Shown here one piece after another: positions 1 through 13,300 of a stretch of DNA of 64,000 nt; position 1 is the first letter of the stretch; every line of letters begins with the position of its first letter. The notes below the pieces were generated by a model that had not been told where the DNA came from, searched no databases, and saw only the letters and a program-made list of their open reading frames with translations. Made by a program: the position numbers and the translations under genes. Source of the DNA: Diploptera punctata. Its lineage: Eukaryota; Arthropoda; Insecta; Blattodea; Blaberidae. The stretch spans positions 239,501 to 303,500 of the forward strand of contig JASPKZ010005708.1 in assembly GCA_030220185.1 (NCBI GenBank), written 5' to 3'.

Positions 1-950
1 GAAAAGAAAAATATACGCCTAGACTGGGGTTTGAACCCAGGACCTTTGACTATCTATGTCAATGCTCTTCCATCTGAGCTACCTAGACCTCCAATCTAAA
101 TGCGTATTTTTCTCTTATCATAGTTAATTCCCTAACCCCAAATGCAACGAGCCGTTGCTACGATTTTTGCAAATGGCGGCTTCTTTATTAAGAAGACTTT
201 TTATTGGGAATTTAAACATTACTTATAAAACCAGTAGTGCTTTTTTCAATGTTAATATTATTCATTTTTAAACATCTTAATGATGGACAAATTATATTTG
301 AAAAGAAAAATATACTATTAAATTAATATTAAGAAGCTAAAGCTGTTACTATGATTGAAATAAGTATATTAAAGTACACTACTAAATTATTGTAATCAAA
401 TGGTAAAGAGAAAAATTTTCTCTTTACCATTTGATTACAATAATTTAGTAGTGTACTTTAATATACTTATTTCAATCATAGTAACAGCTTTAGCTTCTTA
501 ATATTAATTTAATAAATAATGCTATAGCTATGTGGAGTCCCTTCATGTCTTCTTCAGGTAGAAGCCATTCATTGTGTATTTGTGAATGATGATACATAGC
601 ATTTGAATGTGGGACCAAGACAGTAAGGTAAAGGAAGGATTTATGCTTGGATGGGAAGGAAGCCTGGATTAGCTCAATGGTTAGAGCATCAGCACGGAAA
701 GCTGAAGGTTCGGGGTTCGATTCCCGGTTCAGGCATAAATTTTTCTTTTTACCATTTGATTACAGAAAAATATACGCCTAGACTGGGGTTTGAACCTAGG
801 ACCTTTGACTCTCTATGTCAATGCTCTTCCATTTGAGCTACCTAGGCCTCCAATCTAAACGTGTATTTTTCTCTTATACCTTATTTTCTTTTCAAATATA
901 ATTTGTCCATCATTAAGATGTTTAAAAACTAATAACATTAACATAGGTCT
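1..950 (-). repeat. tRNA-like retroposon, family a: tandem dimer split by a family b insertion
   Basis: On the minus strand two tRNA-like modules (about 20-92 and 778-850) carry an A box (GTAGCTCAGATGG) and a B box (GGGTTCAAACCC). Between them lies the body and leader (119-303), giving a head-to-tail dimer. A family b unit (316-763) interrupts it, with AGAAAAATATAC at 304-315 and 764-775. At 881-945 the leader reappears in inverted orientation. Confidence 0.75.
316..763 (+). repeat. tRNA-like retroposon, family b, with inverted leader
   Basis: Starts with a perfect palindrome of 99-bp arms (316-414 and 416-514). A body and a tRNA-like module at 661-736 follow (A box TAGCTCAATGGT, B box GGTTCGATTCC, acceptor arms GCCTGG/TCAGGC), then the 3' end ATTTTTCTTTTTACCATT. 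The same 3' sequence forms the palindrome centre, so the layout is inverted leader, leader, body, tRNA-like, 3' end. A 12-bp target duplication flanks it. Confidence 0.75.
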
Positions 951-1073
951 CAGTATGTTTGACATTTTGCTTGTTAATAGTATCAAATTCATTATTGCAT
1001 GATTAAAATCTTGTTTTGGTAAACAGAATGAAATTCTTCAGTAAATATTACAGTTATGTGCATACATCTATGT

Positions 1074-1079
1074 TTTATT
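1074..1079 (-). promoter_or_regulatory. AATAAA hexamer overlapping the FTSJ3 stop codon
   Basis: On the minus strand AATAAA overlaps the stop codon (TAATAAAAC). If used, the 3' UTR would be very short; no other clear AATAAA is seen in the next 100 bases. Functional use is inference. Confidence 0.3.
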
Positions 1080-1324
1080 ATTTCTTTTTACTCTCTGTTT
1101 TTCTCATTTTCCCTTTTCTTACTTTCTGCGGCTGAGGTGCTTTTCCATGCTTTTTGCCCTTTTGAGATTTGGGTTTTCGATTGTCTTTTTTCATTCTTGG
1201 ATCCACAACCCTGTAAGGCCCTTTAATACCAGGTGGACGGCGAGCTCGCTTTGAAGTTGTATGCTTTTTAGACACAACATATGTCACTTCTCTCTTCTTG
1301 TTGCCCTTAGCTTTCTTGTATAAT
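1078..1324 (-). CDS. FTSJ3: FTSJ3 exon 14 (C-terminus and stop)
   Basis: Acceptor is a T-run followed by CAG. Encodes residues 764-845: [20 protein letters not shown], then [20 protein letters not shown] and a lysine-rich tail ending TESKKK, followed by TAA at 1078-1080. The tail fits nucleolar localisation and RNA binding. The split codon CA|A joins exon 13. Confidence 0.93.
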
Positions 1325-4300
1325 CTGAAAAAAAAAAAAAATGATATCTCCATATGAAATGTTCATATCATAATATTTAAAGATTCCAAATATCTAAATG
1401 AAAAATAGGGATTAAAAAGGAATAGTGAGTGGAGAACATATTTTAATCGACTCACCTCATACATTTTCAAACTTCTTTGATACCAACGGTTTCAGACAAT
1501 ATCATGTCCTTCTTATGTGCAGCAATTGCTGATTTTTCAATTCCACAATTTTTAATATTTCTAAAATGTTCTTTAGTGCGTGTTTCCAAATTCCTTTTTG
1601 TTTTTCCTATGTATACTTTGCTACAATCATTACAATTAATTTGATAAAGTCCAGGTTTGTGAAATTGATAAATCAGCAATTGCTGCACATAGTTTACTAG
1701 AACATCATAAAATTGAAAAAGAAGTGAAACTTTTGAAACAATTGGATAAACCGTTGGAATTGACAATTTGGGAAATGATATTCATTCAGAAGAATAAATA
1801 TCGATCTATGAATTTCGATATTCCGGTGGATAAAAATTTAATTACAAAGTTTATAATCCCAACGAAAGATGGCAGCACAATAAGTGATGTCACTAAAGAA
1901 ATCAACAATCACGGAATTTCATCAGTGGAAGCCATGACTGAAGAAGGACATGATTTTGTCTGAAACCGTCGGTATCAAAGAAGTTTGAAAATGTATGAGG
2001 TGAGTCGATTAAAATATGTTCTCCACTCACTATTAATGATATAACCTCACAATGTTTACTTCTCAATATTAATTTAAATATAAAAAAGGAATTTTATAAT
2101 AAATAATTTGTGATAATCAATTGAGTTGGTGTTTACCTGATGAAAATCCATATTTATTAATTAAATAAAAAATAAAACGTAGTTTTATTTTTATTTAATT
2201 AATAAATAATTTGTGGTTTAGTAGCCACAATGCCTATATTCTATAAATGGTATACAGCAAACTCCCGATTATCCATGTTAATTAGGACCGAGATATGCAT
2301 GGAAAATCGAAAAACACGGATAATCCAATTAAGTTATTCGGCTCCATGGAAGTTGATCAGAAATTTATTTACCCAACTTAACACTACTTAAATGTAACAA
2401 ATATTCATAAAATATTATAGTAAATGTATTTAGGTGTGAGTCATAATTGTCATTAATTTATTTTACTTGTAAATGTGAAAAAAAAGTGGGACTATTTCCT
2501 GTCATGACTGGTTACAACAGTTATTCAAAATGGCCATCGTAACCAGTGATAACTACACTAGTAACCACCAATAACCACACTTATAACCAGTGATAATGAC
2601 ACAAATAATCAGCGAAAACCACACTACTAACCAGCAATAAACCCACTACCACAGCATATCTGTGTTATCAATCTGTAACAACAAACTTTCAGTGACTCAC
2701 ACAATGGAAATTTCTGAAATTGTATTGTATTCTCAGAATGTTAGTTGGTACTGTTAAACGCATCAGGGGAGGGGGTTGAAATTAACTGCAGAATATATTG
2801 GTGTGTCGGAGAGTAGAGTTGTACACATTTGCAGGGAATTAAAAGAAACTTGTAATATCAAAACGCCGAACAAGAAAAGGAAAAGTCCTAAATCTGTTTT
2901 AGGAGTAGTGGATGATTTTGTGAAGTGTGCAGTTTGTTATAAAGTGCATAGGTTTTTTTTAACAATGAACCACCTACCTTAAATAAAGTTCTGACTGTGT
3001 TAATGAAGACCCTGATTTACCCACTTTTAAGAGATTGAGTTTTCACACAATCTTGTTAGATGTAGGATTCTCCTTTGTGAAACAAAATACCGTTAATGTC
3101 TTGCAAGATAGGGACGATATTGTAATTTGGAGACATAATTATCTGAGAAACATTTGTCGTTATAGGACAGAAAACAGAAAGATTTATTATCTGGATGAGA
3201 CGTGGGTCATAATACCAGTTGTGCTTGGGTTAATACCACTGTAGACAATACGAAAAAAGCTTTCATTTCTGGCAAGTGTAAAGGGTTGAAAAATCCAACT
3301 GAAAAGGGAGGGAGATTAATAATTCTTCATATAGGTAGTGATACTGGATTTTTAGATGGTGGGGCCCTCATTTTTGAGTCTAAGAAAACCGGTGACTACC
3401 ATGAAGAAATGACTGGCGAAGTTTTCGAATCATGGTTTTGAAACATATTGCCAAGACTCAAACTGGGGAGTGTTATTGTTATGGATAATGCTTCCTATCA
3501 TAGTGTCAGGTTGACTCGTCACCCTCACTGGGGATGGCGAAAGCAAGAAATTATAGATTGGTTATCATCACATAATGTTTCTTTCAAAGTTTCTGATGTT
3601 TTGAAATTAGCTCGAAGTTTAGTTGACAGGAGTGAGAATAAATGTGTGATTGATGACATTGCAAAAAAAGCAGGCTTTACTGTGGAAAGCTTACCACCAT
3701 ATCACAGTATGTTAAATCCAATTGAACTTGTGTGGAGTAGTATTAAGGGTTACATTGCTAGAAATAATAAGACTTTCAAACTAAAAGAGGTGCGTGGGTC
3801 TCATAGACACAGCATTATCCAAGGTCATGGCAGAGATTTGGCAATCGGATATTGGACATGTGATTAAGGAGGAAGAAATAATGTGGTAACTGGATGACAT
3901 CTTCGATGTTATGGTTGATCAATGTAGGAGAGACTTCAGACTCGAGTTCAGTTTCTGATGACTGTATCTCTGCATTATCTTCATGCAGTTATTTTATTAC
4001 TCTTAAGTACAGATCTAACAAGGGAATTTGAAGAATTCCAGTGGGAGAGCCTACCCAGATTGCTGAGTAGTGTACTTCCCAGCCAGACACGTGATACCAC
4101 AATTTCGCTTGTACTATGTCTGAGTACAGTCAATAGTAAATTTTAATCTGAAGCAGACGTGTTGCTACCACATCAAACCGGAGTTCTTAATTTTAATATT
4201 TTGTCATTTTGCATCCTGTAGTTCTAAAATTGCAGATGGCGTGGATGTGAATTATTTAATAATTTTGAATTTCATTGTTTTAAGTAACTTAATGTTTCCT

Positions 4301-7300
4301 ACAGTTTCGAAGTTAAATAGAAAATCTGATCACAGTTAAAGAGTGGAAATTATAATATCAATATAAAATACAGTGTACATATAGTGAATGTACCTCGTTG
4401 ATGGATAAACATGTGCGTACATTATTTAATAATTATTCTCAGATTTTTTAAATGTTTACCAGTGAGTGTACCTTCAATAGGGATGTATTATAACAATGAT
4501 GTGTGGTCTACTTGCTACAAGCAGGGCACTCATCTGGTAAATTGCAAGACTCACATCTATGCTCCCATTACAAATTTCATTCGTCAGGAACAAACAGCTG
4601 ACTGAGGTCGCATGAATATTGACACATGCTGCACAGAGTAATATATTCAGAAGTTAAATGTCAAAGTGTCTTTCTTAGAGTGGAAAAATTAATAGGTACT
4701 ATTTCTGTCTGTTCTAATATTTCGTACTATTTTAAATGTTTTGTAACGATACTTAAAACTTTTTTATAGAGAATTTTTTTACATTTATCGATGTACACAA
4801 ATTATGACTTTCCATCTCAATTATTTTTCAAAGTTCCTTAGAATTAAAGTACGCAATACGCGAACACATAAAATTAAATCCACCAGATGGCAGGACATAA
4901 GTGTGAATGACCAACATTTGCATTTAATTCCTAAACATATTTTAAGAAATAAATGTCAATCACTTTATTTTGTTAGGTTCCGATGGGTCAGTTTAGTGTA
5001 CATCAGATTAGTTTATAGTTTTAAAATTATTAGGAAGTAACATTGAGGTTTAATTTAATAATTGAGTTTGTATCTTTTAAACATTCTTACCTCAAATGGT
5101 AGTTTGTTGGACATATGTTTCAAGGCTGTTGCCCCGTTGTCAGTGGTTTATAAACTTTGTATGGGACAACAGATAGGCTGACGATGGGGCAATAGCCTTG
5201 AAACACATGTCTGACAAAACTATTATATGAGGGAATGTTTAAAAAATACAAACTCAATTATTAGTTTATAGTTTACTAAATTGTATGTATGTAATTCATT
5301 TTATTAGGTTATGGAGGGACAGGTTTGTATATATACATTTTTTCATAAACATGTTTGGGAATTTATTATAAATGTCGGTCATTTCAATTTCCCATATATA
5401 TAGTGCCATCTGGCGACAATTCCATAAACATAAGCGATGGATGGTATGCACTCCACGTGAAACCAGTATCACGCCAAGTTTAACGCGAGGACGCGTCACG
5501 TCAGGTGCAACATCCTGTATAATAAACCATAGCTTGAGAGTGAATGGTATAATTGCCAAATGCTTTATATTAGATACTAACCAATTGACTGTTTGTGATG
5601 ATAAATTGTCAATTTGAATTTTAACTTCATGATATGTCCACTGTTGGCTTTCATATTTAAAGAGAAAAATTATACGCTCAGATCAGGACTTGAATCTGGG
5701 ATCCTTGGGCATTTTTCTCTTTAAATATGATTTATCCATCATTGAGATGTATGAAATCAATAATAAAAACATTGAAAAAACCGTACTGTTGGCTTTTTCT
5801 ATACTTCGGTTGCAGCTGACAGAAATTTAAAGTTTTGCTAATTGAAATTTAATACTTACTGTTTGATTTGTCTTGCTTTCTCTCTATCAGAAACATCAAC
5901 ATTATCCATGATAGCTTCCACTTTCTTCTTGGCTTTATCTAACCTCCTTATAGCCCTCTTCTTCTTTCGAGCTTTTGCCTCAATCACTTTCTTGATTGGT
6001 CTGACATTAAGTTCCCGCAATTTATTCTTATATTCAGTCACCATTTCCTATGAAAAAAAATTAAGTGAAAATGAGAAAATTCAGAGACTTATTTGGAAAG
6101 ATATTTATACAGTAAAGCTTTGAAAGAGAATTAATTTCCAACAAGAGCAAATATTAATTTTATTCTTGAGATACTAGAACATTTATATTAGGAAGAAGCA
6201 GTGAATCACAGAACAATGGTCAAGTAAATATTGACGATGAAGAATTAATTACTCTGAAACAGGTCTAAAAAGAAGACAAATATGAAGGTGAAGTGACTTT
6301 TTTTTAATTGAACTATATGCGAAATAATACTATGAAGTATATTAATATTTAATTTTAGGAAGTTATATTTTGAGGTATGAAGTATACTTTAAATTTAAAA
6401 TAAATTCTAAATTAAAAATATTTTTTAATATTTAATTTTTGGTCATACTGCATCTAATATCTTGAGTGTTTATCAGCAGGCTGTGTATGTGTATTGTTTA
6501 TTGTATTCAAGTATGTTATGCAAATTTAATGATATAATAAAATTCTCTTTGACGACTGAGATGAACCATCAAAAAAAAAGAAGTTAGGTAGGTTGCTATT
6601 GCAATGGGTCATAATTGTAATGATAATAAAAAGTAGGACTATTAATTATATCAAAAAAAACTATAAAACTATAAATGAAATATACTTATTTATTATACCG
6701 GAAGATAGGAAATAAATAATCACCCTTAAAATGCTGTCATACTCAAAGTTCATACCAAGGACTTTTAGGAATTAAAAAACGAGTAAAATTTTATGATATT
6801 TTATAATAAATATCCGGGACTCATTGTTGGAATCTGTCACAATACCAGGATGTAGTTTCAAAATATCAACATGTTTTGATAGAAAACCAGAGATTTCCAC
6901 TTTAGACATAAATGAAAGTTTTTGAACTACATTGGGTGAAAGTGGGTAAACACGGAGGCGACGATAAGAAATCCCACATTTATGAAAATTGGAAAGTGTA
7001 GGGAAAGGGATTTGAACTTTCCCGCAAAATTAGAAATTTAGAAGGGAAAAACGATCGAATATATACTCACGATTTTTTGACGAAAAAGAGTCTGGAAGCA
7101 GCTATCGAAGGAATCACTACTTGATTTGGACATGAGTTCTTATCTCAGTTTATGTGAGTATAATTACAACTTCCAATAAATATTTCCAGGTGAAATTCTG
7201 ATTGAATATAATAACTTATAGAACATAATGACTTATAGAATTAAAAAGAGATATTATTCTCTACAATTGATTGAACATAACTTATAAATTAGTGTCATAA

Positions 7301-10300
7301 AGCAAAGGGCTTTCCATAGCCTAGCAATTCAAGTCTTTTATTTAGGTTAAGTGTTTTTATTTTAAAAGAGTTTATTATATTTTGTTGCAAAGTATATATG
7401 TTTAAATAAAGCTGTAATATTTGCTAGTGTAACGGTGTGGTATTTCTGAGTCAGCGCATTCCAAGCTGAAGATAACGGTACAAGTCGTCAGCTTGGCAAC
7501 ATTGCATTGACTCGATTATGCGTTTAACACACACATTCCAAAACATTTTGCCTTCCGCTCAGGATAATAGATTTTAGTCAAATAAAATCTAACACATTAA
7601 TTATTTTATTCACGTTTTATGCTACCAGTATAACCTGTCCTTTTAGGTTATAACAGTTGCCATTGGTATTTGAACTTGGAAACTCTCTTTACAAATCTAA
7701 ACTAACTTGTAATGGAAAAGAAAACAACTACTATTCAAAGCAATCTACTGAGGGATGGAATAAAAATTATAGAATTTTTAAATAAGCTTATGGCTTTTTT
7801 CTAAACTGCCATCTAGTGTACTTTTGAAGAACTTTGTAATCAAACTTGGTGCATCTGGAACCTCGAAGATCATGGTTCCAGTATGGTTTTTTAAATGTAT
7901 ATCTTTTCCCAAACTATTAATTCCAATGTTTAGACAGACGTTTCAAAAGTTTTGCTTCTTTTTCAATTCTATGATTCTCTAATAAACTATGTGCTGCTAT
8001 AGTTGATTTTTCAATTTCACCATTTTTTACGTTTCTAAAGTGTTATTTTTTGCAGGTATCTAAGTTCCTTTTTGTTTTTCCTATATATACTTTATTGCAA
8101 TCTTTGCAATTAATTTGATAAATTCCAGATTTTTTATTGTTTGGGGTGTTAATTTTTTTATTAGTTAACAGAAGATTCCCCAGGCTGAATTTGTTAATCG
8201 GAGCCAATGTTATATTGCATTTTTTGAAAATCTTTTGAAATTTATGAATTTCTGGTTGGTAAGTAAATTTCTTGGGTTTTTCATCTTACTTGGAATTATG
8301 TTGCAGAGTGGTGTATTCATTCAACATAATTCCAAGAAAGATGAAAAATTCAAGAAATTTACTTACCATCCAGAAGTTCATATCAAACTTCAAAAGATTT
8401 AAAAAAAATGTAATATAACATTGGCTCCGATTAACAAATTCAGCCTGGGTAATCTTCTGTTAACTAATAAAAAGTTAACACCCCAAACAATAAAAAATCT
8501 GGAATTTATCACATTAATTGCAAAGATTGCAATAAAGTATATATAGGAAAAACAAAAAGGAACTTAGATACCTGCAAAAAAGAACACTTTAGAAACGTAA
8601 AAAAATAGTGAAATTGAAAAATCAGCTATAGCAGCACATAGTTTATTAGAGAATCATAGAATAAAAAAAAAAAGAAGCAAAACTTTTGAAATATCTATTT
8701 CAACCTTTTGAATTAACAGTTTGGGAAAAGATATACATTCAAAAAAACCATACTAGAACGATGAACTTTGAGGTTCTAGAAGAACCGATTACAAAGTTCT
8801 TCAAAAGTACACCAGATGGCAGTTTAGAAAATTACCAGCATAATAAAAAATTGACAGTCGTGAAAACAGCTGAAGATGGGAAAGATGTATTTCCTGATAC
8901 TGCAGTTCTGTGTTAAAACATAGATGTATGAGATAAGAAGAATTCACGATTCATTTGATTCTTATTAAGAAAATCTCATAATGTAAAAATTCTCAAATTT
9001 ATTACATTAAGCTTATGGCCTGTTTAAGAAGCTGAGGGAAATCCTTATTAGAGAAAGTAACAAATTTTAGGATAAGGATGCTAAGCTCAGGTTGTTGTAT
9101 GCCGCTTCCTAACTAGCAGTTCTGAGTTTTGTTACTCAATGGGACTGGAAATTTTATTTATAAAATGTTCAATCTCAGGGCTAGGAGTATTGCTGGTGTA
9201 AAATTTTAATTGCCAGATTATGGATAAAATTCCAAATTTCTCTACAATATATATGTTGGTTAAGAAGGTATGTGGCACCACTCATAGGAATTCATCTGTC
9301 TTATTTTTTTATATTTGAAGAGAAAAATTATACGCTCAGACCAGGACATGAACCCGGGACCCTTGGTATTCTAGGCCAAATGCTCTATTGACTGAGCTAC
9401 TGGAGCAAGTACCGATCTAAATGCAAATATTTCTCTATATACGTTTTGTAATTCCCATGCACCAAATGCTAAGAAGCCAATGCTTCTATCTTTGCAAATG
9501 GCGGCTTCTTTATTAAGAAGACATATATTTGGAAATTATACATTACATTATAAATGCCAGTACGGCTTCTTTCGATGATTTTATCATTCATTCCATACAT
9601 CTCAATGATGGATAAATCATATTTGGAGAGAAAAATTATACGCTCAGACCGGGGCTTGAACCTGGGACCATTGGCTTTCTAGACCAAGTTCTCTACTGAC
9701 TGAGCTACCGGAGCAAGTACCGATCTAAATGCATTCATAGCATTTGGTGCACAGGAATTACAACATATACAGAGAAAGATTTGCGTTTAGATTGGTATTT
9801 GCTCCGGTTGCTCAGTCGGTAGAGCACTTGGTCTAGAAAACCAAAGGTCCCAGTTCAAGCCCCGGTCTGAGTATATAATTCATCATTGAGATGTATTCTG
9901 CTGAGGTTTTCTAGTGGTTTCCCTCCAGCGCAAAGACAAATGTCGGAGTGGCCCCTTTGCACCACTAAGTAAATCACCAATACCCCCCAATTTTTCAAAA
10001 TTTTCGGCCGGGAGGGGGGGAGGGACTTGTGATTCCCAAAGGAGATTTCATTTCATTTCATTTCATCCCGACACACAGATCCCGGACGCCTTTGCCAATC
10101 TGCAGTCACATACATCAACTTCTCAGCAACTTAAGTACAACACGGATGAAACCACTGCTCACCGATCCGATATACAAATTTAACACCGCTACAACACGCT
10201 GCCATGGACACTCACTTATTATTCAACACTTTCGGTCCTATTTTCAAAAGTAACGGGGCAAATGGGCGAAAGCCTTGGTACCCGTGGTTGGCTTCGGCCT

Positions 10301-13300
10301 TCCTAAAGGGATGCTGTAGCCGCTTAGCAGAATGATGCTAATGCTGCATTCAGCAATTCCCACCTGTTCTCTTTCTCGATGTATGAAATGAATAATAAAA
10401 ACATCCATTCATCTGTCTGTTGAGGATGTTAAGCTTATTGGCACCCTTGGTGCTTATTGTCAAGAGTAGGCTACATGCTGGCACTGGGTTTCACCTTCTC
10501 ATCATCCCTCACATAACATATTTGCACTAAACAAACATTCCAGTATCTTTCTCTTAAAAAATCTAACTGTGCACTTATCTTTCATTCCTCTCTGTATAAT
10601 AAAATACCCTACAAAAGTACACATCATATAAAAAATGTGGTACGTAGATTGAAAATAGATCATTAATGTCATCAATCTGCCTAGACCAGAACCCGAAACA
10701 CAAAAAGTTCAGTGTGTGGCATTGGAACACACACAATAGTATCTAATGTACAAAACTTTGAAATTAAAAAAAAAATGAATGAAAATAATAAAATGGTTCA
10801 GAAAAAAAAAATGTTGTGATTTATAGAAAAAAATCTGTGTCTGGATAGTGTTAGGGGGAGACTAGGAAGAAAAAAACATTGTAATCAGTAGTAATTCTAT
10901 ATAAATAGCAAATTACTATCAAAAGTAGCACATAAATGTAAACAGAATGAAGTATCCATCATTATCCATCATTGAGATGTATGAAATGAATAATAAAAAC
11001 ATAGAATGAAGTACCTTGGGAACTGGATCAGGTCTTCTCAAATGTTTTGCTTCATCTTCAATAAACCAATCTGGTAAATTTGAGTCATTGAATGCATAGC
11101 GATTCCAGCCGCTATCTATTAAATCTCGCTTAATTTTATGAGATGTCACCATCAATGTTCCCAGAGCCAAACCCTCTTCATTCAGCTTCACTTTTTCGTT
11201 TCTTTGTTGGAACTGTAGAAATGCAAAACATATTTATTAAAATGGAGTAAACAGTAATTTACTTTACAAAATACTAAAGGACTTTTTTCATTAAAAAAAT
11301 ATTTTCTTTAAATTTGTATACAATATATTATCCGATCCGATTGAGGGTCTTTCCACTTTTCACCGGTTGCCCTTTTACCAGCCGGCTGCTGGTCCTTCAC
11401 ATCCACATGTGCCAATCACAGAGGTAGATGATCAACAGCCAGTGTAGGGGTGACATGTGGTTAGCATGTCGAGTCCCCCAGCCGTTATAGCTGGTTCCTC
11501 AACCTGGAGCCGCTACTTATTGTAGCTACCCAATTGCCTCACGATGCTGGGTGGGCACCGGTCCCATACTGGCCGAAATACCATGAGAAAATTTCTTCCC
11601 CCATGGAGACTTGAACCAGCGCAAGTCCCGTAGCTCTGCGCCAAGGCTTCCTACCTTAACCACTCGGCTACGGCGCGGGACCCTTGGGGTAGTAGGAGGT
11701 TAAGGTTCCCACTTTTTTTTAGACAATCGGCACTTTATGTCAGCCGGGTTGTCAGCCCTGCGTGACGGCCGCCTTTACCCCCAGAACAAGCGTCTGGTAC
11801 TCATTTCCGTTAGAGGCTGAGTCGACCCCAGGGCCATAGTGCCGCCAGAGGGTTTGGGTCAGTTTAAAAATCCTGACCCCAACGGGACTTGAACCCTCGA
11901 CCCTCTGGCTTGTAGCACAGTGCCTTAACCACTACGCTACGGCGTGCTCCATTATTAAATTTGATTCTATCAAGACAAAATACACATTTGATACCAAAAG
12001 GTACACTGAATCATAAATTGAAACAAATAATAATAAGGAGATTGAAAAAAGTGGATTGAAGTGGACGAGCAAGAAATGTTAATTTACCTTCTTCTTTAGC
12101 AATAATTTCAAAGCCATCTTTTCTTTTGCCTCCTACAACTTTTTTGATTTTTCTTTGTGGTTTCTCATCATCTGAATCTGAATCAAATGTAGAATCACCA
12201 CTATCTTCATCGTCACTGTTTTCATGTATTTCATCTCCAGTTTCATTTTTCTTATTTTCACCAATTATTTGACCACCTTTCTTCTTGAAGTTTTCCACCA
12301 TTTCATCCAATTCATAATCTTCATCTGCATCATCATCTAGATTTTTGAATACATCCTACAAAAAATATAATTTAAATATTAAAACTTAATGTCCATTAGT
12401 CAATCTGTCTAAATCAAATTATTTAATCCATCTTTAATGCAATACATGGGTCTGTTATTGCAGTCAAGACATATCAGGTACAAAACCTTCTGGCTGTGAA
12501 CTGTGATATTGGACAGCTGAAGGATGGCATCATTTTTTTCATTTGTTCATGCCTCCACAGTCCACTCAACTTCTTTTGACAAGTAATTACTGGGACACTT
12601 ACCATTATATGATCAAACTATTAATTATTTTAAAAAATTCTCTACTACTAACTTCATAATGTGTTTTTTCTCTGTATTAAAATTTTCTCTGCTCATGGGA
12701 ATGCTTACCAAGCTGTGTATTACACTATTAAAGACTGCCTGTTTGTGTGCAAATTGATTGAATCCTGTAGTTTTAAGGGGGGAGATGGGTGAAATTTCTA
12801 TTTTCTACAGTTTTTAAGCTACATACTTGATGTTTTGTACACACATTCATGCCATAATAGGTAATATTATATTAAAGTTTCATCCTTCTAGGCTTAAAGG
12901 TTTTTGAGTTATTGAAGAAAATCCATTTAAAAATTTTCATATTTAAAGTTTTAATAAGTCCCATAATTTTTTACTAAATTTTTTCTACACGACTACTGAC
13001 TTATTTAGAACAACACTACGCATTAACTTTTCTATATCATTGTAATAATGGAAGAAAAAAAATATATACATCCTCTGCATATGAAAATTTTTGTTTTTTT
13101 TAATTACTACACATATTTTATTTTTTATTTAAAAAACTATCAATGTTGTTTCAAAATCCTTGCATAGAATTATCAGCCATAGTGTGTAGGACATGCAGCT
13201 AAAATTTCATGCTTCTGTCATTAAATTTGTCAATGCTATTTTCATTTGAATGTATTGAAATGCAATGAAAATAAAAGTGTGGAAAAGCCAATTTGAAAGT

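Larger units (their letters stand above)
4800..5425 (+). repeat. Dispersed non-coding repeat, interrupted by PLE-H
   Basis: Matches in inverted orientation about 49560-49915 (shared CCACCAGATGGCAGGACATA and TTTTGTTAGGTTCCGATGGG) and relatives in intron 2 at 54480-59870. PLE-H is inserted at 5022-5260. No coding content. Confidence 0.55.

Noticed and set aside
651..836. Short open frames such as DRDLNPGP- or LAQWLEH-type peptides
   Set aside because: They are translations of tRNA-like retroposon modules and recur wherever those modules occur.
1467..1766. Host GIY-YIG endonuclease gene
   Set aside because: Fragmentary, palindromic, and one of many related copies; belongs to PLEs.
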